From Allobosea sp. (GTDB lineage Bacteria; Pseudomonadota; Alphaproteobacteria; Rhizobiales; Beijerinckiaceae), in assembly GCA_024231975.1 (NCBI GenBank), contig JAAEQB010000085.1, positions 1-27,557 on the forward strand: DNA of 27,557 nucleotides, in the 5' to 3' direction. Positions 16,925 through 23,508 of the stretch are shown in pieces. The number at the start of each line of letters is the position of its first letter. Within the stretch, counting starts at the first letter, position 1. The notes under the pieces were generated by a model. That model searched no databases. It was not told where the DNA came from and saw only the letters and a program-made list of their open reading frames with translations. Made by a program: the position numbers and the translations under genes.

Positions 16925-17833
16925 ATGAACTTGCGCGAGATCGACGTCTTTCATGCGATCATGATCAGCGGCGGCGCCGGCGCTGCAGCCGCGTTGCTCG
17001 ACACCTCTCAGCCGGCCGTCAGCCGCTCGCTCGCCAAGCTCGAAGCTGAGCTCGGGTTTAGCCTGTTCGACCGGGTTCGCGGTCGCCTGGTTCCGACCCG
17101 GGAAGGGCAACTCTTCCACGCCGAGGTGAAGGCGAACCTGGTCGGCCTTGATCGTCTCAAGCTGCGCGCCGCCCAGATCAAGGAGGTCGGCGCCGGCACG
17201 ATCCGTGTCGCCAGCCTCTCAGCGCTCGGCCATGGCCTCGTCCCGCGAGCAATCACCGCCTTCTCGCGCAAGCACCCGCAAGTGCGGATCAGTTATCAGG
17301 TCCGCACGTCCAACGTCGTTCGCGATCTGGTGGCCTCAGGCAGCTTCGACATCGGCCTGGCAGCGGACGAGATCGACACCAATGGTGTGCTTCACAGCGT
17401 CTTCACCACGCCTCGCGCCGTCTGCGTTATGCCTCAGGGACATCCTCTGGCAAGCCGAGACGTGATCACGCCTGCGGATTTGAATGACGAGGGCTTCCTG
17501 GCGCTCGCGCCGGAGGACACCGTGCGGCTTGCCATGGACAGGATCTTTGCGGAACACGGTGTCCAGCCCCGCATTCTGGTGGAAACGCCGTATGGCGTCA
17601 CTATCGCCATCCTGGCGGCGCAAGGCCTCGGCATAGGCCTCGTCAATCCCTTCATCATCGCCGACAAGATGATCCGGGGGATTGCCGTTCGTCCCTTCGC
17701 ACCGGCAGTGCATTTCCGTGCCCTGCTCTTGAAGCCGCCTGGCAGCGCGAACTCCCGCCTCGTCTCGGCATTCGTTGCCGAACTCTACGCGATCCGAAAT
17801 GCCCTTGCCGTTGGGGACGAGGCCGCGGGATAG
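16925..17833 (+). CDS. LysR-family transcriptional regulator, divergent from the PLP/aap operon
   Basis: This 302-residue LysR protein starts MNLREIDVFHAIMISGGAGA. Its helix-turn-helix (AALLDTSQPAVSRSLAKLEAEL) is followed by the linker helix, and the co-inducer domain begins near GTIRVASLSALG and includes GIGLVNPF. It lies 79 bases from the divergent cystathionine-lyase-like gene, the classical arrangement for a LysR protein controlling its neighbour in response to a substrate or product. A sulfur or other amino acid is the likely co-inducer, by context only. Length is normal and the first ATG is used, though no strong ribosome site is seen. Confidence 0.93.
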   Translation: MNLREIDVFHAIMISGGAGAAAALLDTSQPAVSRSLAKLEAELGFSLFDRVRGRLVPTREGQLFHAEVKANLVGLDRLKLRAAQIKEVGAGTIRVASLSALGHGLVPRAITAFSRKHPQVRISYQVRTSNVVRDLVASGSFDIGLAADEIDTNGVLHSVFTTPRAVCVMPQGHPLASRDVITPADLNDEGFLALAPEDTVRLAMDRIFAEHGVQPRILVETPYGVTIAILAAQGLGIGLVNPFIIADKMIRGIAVRPFAPAVHFRALLLKPPGSANSRLVSAFVAELYAIRNALAVGDEAAG

Positions 17834-17890
17834 CGGCTCATCGCGCTCGGAGCAAATCCGCGAGAAGTCGCGCCGTCAGGGCACGTCGAT

Positions 17891-17926
17891 AAAAAGAGGA
17901 GGTCGGATTCCTGGTCCGACCCCCTC
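17891..17926 (-). terminator. Bidirectional-capable rho-independent terminator between lysR and crp
   Basis: GAGGAGGTCGGA (17896-17907), a 7-base loop and TCCGACCCCCTC (17915-17926) make a 12-bp stem with one mismatch. On the minus strand it is followed by TTTTT (17895-17891), giving a canonical terminator for the Crp/Fnr gene at 18033. On the plus strand a weaker CTCTCTTTT run follows, so it may also end lysR. Confidence 0.85.
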
Positions 17927-18001
17927 AAGTCTCTCTTTTGGAGGCTGAGAACCTGCTCGGCTTCAACCAAGCGCAATACTAGCATCGCGCTCAATGATTT
18001 C

Positions 18002-18017
18002 TGTGAAAAAACTCACA
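18002..18017. promoter_or_regulatory. CRP/FNR-type site just past the crp-like gene
   Basis: TGTGA-AAAAAC-TCACA is a perfect match to the TGTGA-N6-TCACA consensus of the CRP group. It lies between the crp-like stop (18033) and its terminator. There is no promoter-driven gene next to it, so its role is unclear. It is the best-matching member of a set of similar dyads in the next 5.5 kb. Confidence 0.65.
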
Positions 18018-18032
18018 ACTACGCAAATTCTC

Positions 18033-18713
18033 TCACTGCCACTCCATGAGGCCCAGGGCCTTGCTGATTTCGGAGCGCAAATACGTTTCATCTATGATCG
18101 TGATAAGCCCGCGGGAGCTATCGATGACTCCCATCTTCGCCAGATGGCTCATTTGCTTTGTGACCGTCTCGCGTTGGGACGCGATTCTGCGCGCCAATTC
18201 GGCATGCGTCGGCATCGGCGAAATGCATAGTCGCCCTTGCCCGTCTCGGACACCGTGACGGATCAGCTCCGCATAGAGCCGCGTCTTCATCGGCAGCAAT
18301 CTGCTCTCAACATAGAGCTGCTTCATCGAGAGCAAGCGACCACAGAGCGTTTTGGCCACGAGTTCAGCAAACTCCGGCAGATTCCGCAGTGCCTCGAGGA
18401 ATTGTCCCCGGCTCAGGACAAGGACCGCGGTATCGTCAACAGCTTGAAAATAGGTCGCTGGTTCGTCGCTGCCGAATGCCGATAGATCCCCGACGAAATC
18501 CCCTGCACCCAGTTCCAGGAAGGACACATCGTGCCCCTGAGGGCCCAGGAAAAAGGTGATCACCTTTCCCGCCTCGATCAGGTAGATGTTGTCTGTCTTG
18601 TCCTCAGGCTGCTTGATGAAGGTTCCCTTGGTGAACTGCCGCCTGGGAAAGCGGCCGCCCAACAGCGAGCCCGGAAGCGGAGGCGAGATGGCCATATGAG
18701 TTGCCGTCAACAT
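18033..18713 (-). CDS. Crp/Fnr-family transcriptional regulator
   Basis: The protein has about 226 residues. The cyclic-nucleotide-type sensor domain shows NIYLIEAGKVITFF and FLELGAGDFVGDLSAF. The long dimer helix contains LLSMKQLYVESRLLPMKTRLY, and the winged helix contains ELARRIASQRETVTKQMSHL. The recognition helix keeps Arg-Glu and a basic residue four further on (RETVTK, versus RETVGR in CRP), which fits a GTGA half-site. The Arg-Ser pair that grips cAMP in E. coli CRP is not present (PATYF), and there is no FNR-like N-terminal Cys cluster, so the signal is unknown. ATG at 18713 and 18695 are both plausible; the frame is open to 18836 but without ribosome-site support. A strong terminator follows at 17891-17926. 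Confidence 0.88.
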   Translation of the reverse strand: MLTATHMAISPPLPGSLLGGRFPRRQFTKGTFIKQPEDKTDNIYLIEAGKVITFFLGPQGHDVSFLELGAGDFVGDLSAFGSDEPATYFQAVDDTAVLVLSRGQFLEALRNLPEFAELVAKTLCGRLLSMKQLYVESRLLPMKTRLYAELIRHGVRDGQGRLCISPMPTHAELARRIASQRETVTKQMSHLAKMGVIDSSRGLITIIDETYLRSEISKALGLMEWQ

Positions 18714-19312
18714 GGCCGTCGCTCGGGATGCCGCAGCAAACCTGATTGAACCGACGGACGCATCCCGGCCGATTGCGCGGCTCGGTATCTCTTTTTGCGC
18801 GGCACCGAGTGAAATGACCCTGGCCTCCTGGCGCATTCAAGCGCCAGCGACGCAGTTGCATCGCCCACTGGCGACCTCCCTACCGAGCGCATTCAACCGA
18901 CCCGTGAAAGGGCACTTCGCGGCAGATCCAGACGGCCCCATCGCGCCCGCCTTCTGCGAGAAAGGGGTGCCTCGCCTGCAAAGCACTGCATCGCATTGTC
19001 AAAGCGACCCCCAAGGAAAGATAGCCGGCAACGCGCAATTCATTCCATTGCCGGGAGTACTCTCGGGTATCGAATCCAGTGCCTCCAACGACAAGCGAGA
19101 GCAAACCTTCCCATCTTGGAATCAGACCGTTCGCAGGGGCTCCGGTATTCTGCGATCGCGGGCCCGCATCCGGCGAAGGTCGCGTGCGAGAGCGCGCAAT
19201 TACTGCAGATATTGCCGCATCGGCCGAACTATCGACTCTAGAAAAATGCGTCATCGCGGTTCTATCGCCCCTGCTGAAAGGGCAACGCTAAGATCAGATC
19301 AACGAATTTCAA

Positions 19313-19327
19313 GTTACAAATTGTAAC
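19313..19327. promoter_or_regulatory. Palindrome GTTACAA-A-TTGTAAC upstream of the porin
   Basis: This is a perfect 7-1-7 palindrome directly adjoining the first CRP-like dyad. The TGTAAC half recurs as a 10-base-spaced direct repeat upstream of the Rieske gene (23384-23399). Half-sites of this type resemble those bound by OmpR-family response regulators such as ChvI, but that assignment is only a guess. Confidence 0.5.
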
Positions 19328-19329
19328 AG

Positions 19330-19343
19330 GTGAAATTCTTCAC
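19330..19343. promoter_or_regulatory. CRP/FNR-type dyad 1 upstream of the porin
   Basis: GTGA-AATTCT-TCAC is an exact dyad 24 bases (centre to centre) from a second site at 19354-19367. It lies about 180 bases before the porin start. Confidence 0.65.
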
Positions 19344-19353
19344 GCCGTGCATA

Positions 19354-19367
19354 GTGAAAACTATCAC
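19354..19367. promoter_or_regulatory. CRP/FNR-type dyad 2 upstream of the porin
   Basis: GTGA-AAACTA-TCAC is almost identical to the site at 22568-22581 (GTGA-AAACTG-TCAC), including the spacer. It lies 11 bases before the likely -35 of the porin promoter (19379). Confidence 0.68.
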
Positions 19368-19378
19368 ATGCGCTGATT

Positions 19379-19407
19379 TTGCAACAAGGGTGGACTCAAT
19401 TTACTTA
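19379..19407 (+). promoter_or_regulatory. Candidate porin promoter
   Basis: TTGCAA (-35, 19379-19384), a 17-base spacer and TACTTA (-10, 19402-19407) give a plausible sigma-70 promoter. It would leave a leader of roughly 100 bases that contains inverted GGTGGA/TCCACC segments (19389-19394 and 19418-19423). The two CRP-like dyads lie directly upstream, as for an activator-dependent promoter. Confidence 0.5.
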
Positions 19408-19511
19408 TGTGAATATTTCCACCGTCTGACACTACCGAGAAGAATACCAATACCATCCGGTTGAATCACAAGACTCAGCCAAGGCAAAGGCCAATTCAAT
19501 TGGAGGTATTG

Positions 19512-20816
19512 ATGAAGAGCTTCGTTTCAGCATTGGGCATGGCTACGGCAGCTTTCGCTGTCACCACCAGTGCCGGCGCTGCCGACCTGCCGTCACGCAA
19601 GGGCGCACCGGTCGAGTATGTCCGTGTTTGCACGGCGTATGGCGCCGGCTTTTTCTACATCCCAGGCACGGACACCTGCCTGAGGGTCGGTGGCCGCGTC
19701 CGGGCGGAATACCTTTATGATCAGCCCTATAGCCGCAACTTCGATGCCTCCGGCTTCCGGGCTCGCGGCCGTCTGAACGTCGACACTCGCACGGCGACCG
19801 CCTTCGGTACCCTGAGGGCCTTTCTCCGCTTCGACATCAACCGCGACAGCGGTGGCTATCGCGTGCCCGGCTCCACCCTCCAGACTGTGAGTTCGTCGAA
19901 CACCACTTTCCTCGACAAGGCGTTCATCCAGTTCGGTCCGATCACGGCCGGTCGTGCCCAGTCCTTCTTTGACTTCTACGCCAACGATCTGAACTGGGGC
20001 CTGCTCCGCGGCTCGGACGCCTCGACACAGCTCTTCGCCTATACGGCGACGTTCGGCAGCGGCTTCAGCGCCACCCTGTCGGCAGAAGATGGTGCCGAGC
20101 GCCGGTTCAACACCTTCGACAACGTTCCGTTCGGCCCAGTCGTCTCGACCGGCGGCAACCGCATGCCCGACATTGTCGCCAACCTGAACGTCACGCAGGG
20201 CTGGGGCTCGGCCCAACTGTCGGGCGTGCTCCACCAAATCACCACGGCGAATGGCAATACGGCCGTCAATCTCGATACGGAATACGGCTTTGCCGGCCTC
20301 GCAGGTCTGAAGCTCAACCTGCCGATGTTGGCAAGAGGTGACGTGCTCTGGCTCCAGGGCGTCTACGCAGAAGGCGCTTCGAGCTATCTGGGCGCGGGCA
20401 CCTATGGCAGCTTCACCAACGTCAATCCCGTTCAGGTCGGCGGCATCCTGGTCAACGCCTTCGATGCGGTCGCCGTCGATAACGGCGTCGGCAGCGCCAC
20501 CTTGAAGAAGACGCGAGGCTATGCGCTGACGGCGGCGTTCCTTCACTACTGGACGCCGACGATCCGACAGACTGTCTTCGGTTCGTATCTGAACATCGAC
20601 AACGCCACGAGCACGAACGTCACGGATTTCAAGGAATACCGTGCCGGCTCGAACCTGATCTGGTCACCCGTTAGCGGTCTCGATATCGGCGTCGAGGTTC
20701 TCTACACGAGGCTCGATCCGAAGGGACGCGTGCCGGATCTTAATCGCGGCGGCGCCTTCACGCTCGCGGCGAGTGACGCCGTCTCGGCACGGCTTCGAAT
20801 CCAGCGCGATTTCTGA
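19512..20816 (+). CDS. Omp2/RopA-type outer-membrane porin
   Basis: This 434-residue porin of the alphaproteobacterial type (porin_2 family) has a signal peptide ending near AGA and a mature start ADLPSRKGAPVEYVRVCTAYG. Cys residues in VRVC and TDTCLRVGG, the segment GGRVRAEYLY and a C-terminal Phe (RIQRDF) for beta-barrel assembly are all typical. It forms general diffusion channels for small hydrophilic solutes. The start at 19512 has a strong GGAGG ribosome site 6 bases upstream; the frame extends to 19461 without such support. It has a long regulated leader and a hairpin after the stop. A divergent Crp-like regulator and two GTGA dyads upstream suggest control by that regulator. Confidence 0.95.
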   Translation: MKSFVSALGMATAAFAVTTSAGAADLPSRKGAPVEYVRVCTAYGAGFFYIPGTDTCLRVGGRVRAEYLYDQPYSRNFDASGFRARGRLNVDTRTATAFGTLRAFLRFDINRDSGGYRVPGSTLQTVSSSNTTFLDKAFIQFGPITAGRAQSFFDFYANDLNWGLLRGSDASTQLFAYTATFGSGFSATLSAEDGAERRFNTFDNVPFGPVVSTGGNRMPDIVANLNVTQGWGSAQLSGVLHQITTANGNTAVNLDTEYGFAGLAGLKLNLPMLARGDVLWLQGVYAEGASSYLGAGTYGSFTNVNPVQVGGILVNAFDAVAVDNGVGSATLKKTRGYALTAAFLHYWTPTIRQTVFGSYLNIDNATSTNVTDFKEYRAGSNLIWSPVSGLDIGVEVLYTRLDPKGRVPDLNRGGAFTLAASDAVSARLRIQRDF

Positions 20817-20824
20817 CGCCTATC

Positions 20825-20851
20825 GGACCCTCGGCGACAAGCCGGGGGTCC
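20825..20851 (+). terminator. Hairpin after the porin gene
   Basis: GGACCCTCGGC (20825-20835), loop GACAA and GCCGGGGGTCC (20841-20851) form an 11-bp stem with one G-U pair, 9 bases after the porin stop. There is no U-run, so termination strength is uncertain. Confidence 0.7.
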
Positions 20852-20933
20852 ACTCGAACCGCCTGGTTGCCGCGGGGAGGTTGAACGAAACGATGCGGCA
20901 ACTCCTCAATTCAAGCTCTCGGGAGCCCACGCG

Positions 20934-21245
20934 ATGAACAGTGAGCAATGTCGCGTCGCACGCGCCATGCTAGGCTGGAGCGCTAAAGAACTCAGCCGGC
21001 AAGCGCGTGTCGGAGAAAGGACCATCCTGGAATTTGAGAATAGAGCCCGCAAGCTCATGCCCAAGACAAACGGCAAGATTCGTTCGCTGTTTATCATCAA
21101 GGGCATTGAATTCATCGACGATGACGATGGTATCGGCTTGAAACGCCGCTTCAATCTGGACGAATATATATCTCGATTCGAGGAACGAACCTCGCGCGCC
21201 CGGCTCGCCGAACTGGAAACGCTTGCGATTGACGCCACCGGGTGA
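20934..21245 (+). CDS. Small XRE-type helix-turn-helix regulator
   Basis: This 103-residue protein has an XRE-like helix-turn-helix at its N-terminus: QCRVARAMLGWSAKELSRQA, then VGERTILEFE. It matches a common rhizobial family in which an RAMLGWS...L...A.V...TI..FE domain is followed by a short GIEFIDDDDGIG segment and a tail. Here the tail is longer and charged (FEERTSRARLAELE), possibly a coiled coil. The start is supported by GGGAG about 9 bases upstream. It stands alone between the porin and a convergent unknown gene, so its target is unknown. Self-regulation or a role in a small accessory locus are both possible. Confidence 0.8.
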   Translation: MNSEQCRVARAMLGWSAKELSRQARVGERTILEFENRARKLMPKTNGKIRSLFIIKGIEFIDDDDGIGLKRRFNLDEYISRFEERTSRARLAELETLAIDATG

Positions 21246-21336
21246 GCTTAAGACGGCTCGGGCTACGACTCGCGGAGCTTCTCGCACGCACGAGCGTTGA
21301 CGCATTCAGCGCGGAATCTAGGGTATCGCCGCGATT

Positions 21337-21367
21337 GAGAAAGACCGCCGCGATGCGGTCCTTTCTT
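21337..21367. terminator. Hairpin terminator between the XRE gene and the convergent unknown gene
   Basis: AGAAAGACCGC and GCGGTCCTTTCTT pair around a short CGCGAT loop with one bulged base. The plus-strand 3' side continues as a pyrimidine/AT-rich CTTTCTTATAT, suitable for ending the XRE transcript. The rest of the 219-base gap (21246-21464) shows no gene. Confidence 0.6.
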
Positions 21368-21464
21368 ATATCGGGAAGGTCGGCCAGACCGTGACCCGTC
21401 GAGCGTTTCGGTTGCGAGCACTGCTGGTCCGCTGCCCGGCCGGCACCTACCGTCAGTCCAACCT

Positions 21465-21998
21465 TCAGCTTTCAAAAACGACGAACTTGCGTTCGGAAAA
21501 TCCAGCCAAAATAATCGCCTCATCGTTGATCCTGAGATCTATGTCGACAACAGGGTCTGATCTGCGCAATCGGCGGATACGTTGATACTGCTCCGTTGCC
21601 CTCGGATGGTTTACGGCAAAATCGATCACGACTGTGCCGGCATTCGACAGAAGCGAGCAAAACTCGTCATCCATATCGGTTTTTGATCCAAAACCTTTGA
21701 GGGAAAGCCCTAGCAGAACTAAGGCGAATGGCCGGCTTGGGACGATTTTGTAAGCCTGGTACTTTCCAACGATCCGGATGATTTCGGGTGGCGGCCCCCT
21801 CTGCGTGCCATCATCGGGCGAGGCTGCAAGCTTGGGATCGAGCAAGTACACGACTTGAGGTCTATGAATGAGATAGCGAGAAATGGGATTATTGCCGCTC
21901 CCGATTTCCACTACACATGATCTGTGTCTTATAAAATACGCTGCCAGCACTTGCCTGACAGCAGCGCCTCTTTCATTTAAATGATCATTACAATTCAT
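21465..21998 (-). CDS. Unknown protein with a SAM-methyltransferase-like glycine motif
   Basis: The protein has about 177 residues (ATG at 21998; GTG at 22010 is an alternative in the same frame). Near residue 30 it has SCVVEIGSGNNPISRYL, which looks like motif I of class I SAM-dependent methyltransferases. YLLDPKL at the end of the next strand could be the acidic ribose-binding position, and FALVLLGLSLKGFG fits a later strand. The C-terminal half lacks the usual methyltransferase completeness, and I recognise no specific family. An N-terminal pair MNCNDHLNERG is notable. Base composition is somewhat AT-richer than neighbouring genes, which may point to transfer. No ribosome site is visible. 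It is convergent with the XRE gene. Confidence 0.6.
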   Translation of the reverse strand: MNCNDHLNERGAAVRQVLAAYFIRHRSCVVEIGSGNNPISRYLIHRPQVVYLLDPKLAASPDDGTQRGPPPEIIRIVGKYQAYKIVPSRPFALVLLGLSLKGFGSKTDMDDEFCSLLSNAGTVVIDFAVNHPRATEQYQRIRRLRRSDPVVDIDLRINDEAIILAGFSERKFVVFES

Positions 21999-22128
21999 GC
22001 AGAATGCCACATGGTTGAAACTGCGGCACGCGCATCACAATGTCGCTGATGACAAGGCGATCACCGATCCGGCAGGCATCGGGCCGGTTCTTTCACCCAT
22101 CAGATCAATCGCCACCCTCTCACCATTT

Positions 22129-22440
22129 CTACCTTTTAAGCTGCGAATGTCGTACAGATGGCGCTACTCCCAAGCAGCCATTTCTATAAATTGCCATTCC
22201 ATGCCGATTTGCCTGGGCTTGGCAGTCTTTTTGCCGGCTGCAGTTCAACTCGCGAAGGATATCACCATTTCCAGGCGTTACAGTTGTCTGCGCGCAGCCG
22301 ATCTCCCAGCTCGATGATTGCGCTTCCGCTCTGGATGGAAAAGCTCCGACCGCCGCCAGCACGCCAACGAAGGCGACCCCGGCGGTCAGCGGGATGTAAC
22401 CAAGCGATAAGGACCGAGCTCCTGAAAAAACATTCAACAT
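22129..22440 (-). CDS. Small secreted four-cysteine protein, unknown function
   Basis: The protein has 103 residues. The start at 22440 is decided by an excellent ribosome site, GGAGGTTAAG directly before ATG; a frame to 22461 lacks one. A signal peptide (IPLTAGVAFVGVLAAVGAF) with likely cleavage at AEA precedes a mature part of about 62 residues with four cysteines (IGCAQT, LNCSRQ, KDCQAQ, NGCLGV), probably two disulfides in the periplasm. I do not recognise a family. It is divergent from the Tat protein gene, and the two share a regulatory gap with two CRP-like dyads. Confidence 0.7.
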   Translation of the reverse strand: MLNVFSGARSLSLGYIPLTAGVAFVGVLAAVGAFPSRAEAQSSSWEIGCAQTTVTPGNGDILRELNCSRQKDCQAQANRHGMAIYRNGCLGVAPSVRHSQLKR

Positions 22441-22521
22441 CTTAACCTCCATCCCATGCAATCATCGACGCGTATATCGCCAGATGCGCAACGAGTGTAT
22501 GTAGTTTTGGCAGATAATTCG

Positions 22522-22535
22522 GTGATTTTATTCAC
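22522..22535. promoter_or_regulatory. CRP/FNR-type dyad in the 22441-22692 divergent gap
   Basis: GTGA-TTTTAT-TCAC is an exact dyad, 82 bases upstream of the minus-strand secreted gene and about 157 bases before the Tat gene. An adjoining perfect dyad AAATCA-GTT-TGATTT lies at 22546-22560. Confidence 0.62.
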
Positions 22536-22567
22536 GTCGCCTTAGAAATCAGTTTGATTTGACCCAT

Positions 22568-22581
22568 GTGAAAACTGTCAC
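22568..22581. promoter_or_regulatory. Second CRP/FNR-type dyad in the divergent gap
   Basis: GTGA-AAACTG-TCAC, preceded by T (TGTGA), differs by one base from the porin site at 19354-19367. It is 46 bases centre-to-centre from the site at 22522, about four helical turns. Confidence 0.67.
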
Positions 22582-22692
22582 TTCCCGACGGGCAGAAGCG
22601 GGCGCATGATCCAATTCTCGGACCGGTCTTTGAGTTAGGTCAATGACCGGCAATCTTCGCCTCTGTGGTGACCGCCAACGATGGAGGGACCT

Positions 22693-23202
22693 GTGACCTC
22701 ATCTATCTCCCGCCGTCAGTTTTTCATCGCCGCGTCAGCCGTCGGGATGTCATCCCTCGCGACAGCCGTGAATGCCGCTCCGCATTTGCCGGCCAGCTCG
22801 CCGCACACCTATTCCGTCGACGTCGACCGATTGCGCTCATTGGGGTTAGGATCGGCGGCCGATTGGCTCCGTTCGGCGATGACTGACGAGCTCCGCAACG
22901 CTTTCCCTACGGGTGTTGCTCAGAGGAAGCTGATTGTCCGCCTGACCAGCCTGACGCTATCGTCTTACGCAGGGCGCGGATCGAGAAGCGGTCACGGAAG
23001 CGGCGGCGGAGGCGATACCGACTATCTGGAAGGTGAGATTCTGATCGTAAGCGCACGGGGCGAGACCGTCGGCCGCCATCCGCAACTTCTTGCTTTGCCA
23101 TCGAGCTCCGGCGGAGCGTGGTACCGGGCCGACAACGAGAGAGAGCGGATCGACAATCTGGCACGTGCCTACGTCTATTGGCTCGCACGCACGATCCGTT
23201 AG
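22693..23202 (+). CDS. Tat-exported protein of unknown function
   Basis: The protein has 169 residues, starting at GTG 22693. This start is preferred over the in-frame ATG at 22681 because GGAGGG (22683-22688) sits 4-5 bases before the GTG. The twin-arginine signal SRRQFFIAASAVGMSSLATA is followed by an Ala-rich cleavage region. The mature part has a Gly/Ser-rich linker (GRGSRSGHGSGGGGDTDY) between two folded-looking halves; the second includes DYLEGEILIVSARGETVG and ends in a helix RIDNLARAYVYWLARTI. No family is recognised and no cysteines are present, so it is not an obvious redox protein, although Tat export suggests folding before export. CRP-like dyads lie 110-170 bases upstream. Confidence 0.78.
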   Translation: MTSSISRRQFFIAASAVGMSSLATAVNAAPHLPASSPHTYSVDVDRLRSLGLGSAADWLRSAMTDELRNAFPTGVAQRKLIVRLTSLTLSSYAGRGSRSGHGSGGGGDTDYLEGEILIVSARGETVGRHPQLLALPSSSGGAWYRADNERERIDNLARAYVYWLARTIR

Positions 23203-23383
23203 GTTGACCAGCCAAAAGCAACACCCCAGCCCATAGGGCAGAACACGGTTTATGCCCTCGATAGGGCGGCAGCTTTGCCGACGCGGACAAGCGTATTGTC
23301 CCTTAATGAGGGCATCTTCGCCTCCGCATCGACCGATTTGCCAGATGTCGTAGACCTTCCAAAAATCAAAAAAGGAGCCGACC

Positions 23384-23399
23384 TGTAACTAAACGTAAC
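23384..23399. promoter_or_regulatory. TGTAAC/CGTAAC direct repeat upstream of the Rieske gene
   Basis: TGTAAC-TAAA-CGTAAC has a 10-base period, one helical turn, as for OmpR/PhoB-family response regulators binding in tandem. A TGTAAC half is also present in the porin palindrome (19313-19327). Confidence 0.5.
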
Positions 23400-23417
23400 A
23401 GACAACTTCTGGAAATC

Positions 23418-23431
23418 GTGACAGAATTCAT
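23418..23431. promoter_or_regulatory. Near-match CRP/FNR-type dyad upstream of the Rieske gene
   Basis: GTGA-CAGAAT-TCAT matches the shared dyad at 7 of 8 arm positions and lies about 80-90 bases before the Rieske start. It is weaker than the other sites. Confidence 0.45.
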
Positions 23432-23508
23432 GCCTGCAGCGTTCAGTCACACTTGACTGCCTCAGCTTGCTTTGGGTGGAGCGCTGCAATCTGCTCGCAT
23501 AGCGAGCC

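Larger units (their letters stand above)
18714..19511. other. Long intergenic and leader region between crp and the porin gene
   Basis: About 800 bases separate the divergent crp-like gene and the porin. Reading frames here have no recognisable family, no good ribosome sites and Arg/Ser-rich shadow-like composition, so I call no gene. No tRNA is seen. The last 200 bases are AT-richer and hold a GTTACAA palindrome, two CRP-like dyads and a likely porin promoter. The first 550 bases show nothing I can name. Confidence 0.6.
23203..23508. other. Intergenic region before the Rieske gene
   Basis: These 306 bases contain no convincing gene. Small adjacent hairpins (GCCCT-CGAT-AGGGC at 23254-23267 and CGGCA-GCTT-TGCCG following) may end the Tat-protein transcript. 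An A-rich tract, TGTAAC repeats and a near-match CRP dyad occupy the second half. Confidence 0.55.

Noticed and set aside
18712..19326. 204-residue plus-strand and 124-residue minus-strand frames in the crp-porin gap
   Set aside because: No recognisable motifs, no ribosome sites, Arg/Ser-rich composition; left as non-coding.
19593..20546. 317-residue minus-strand frame opposite the porin
   Set aside because: Antisense to a clear porin gene; Glu/Arg/Val-rich shadow.
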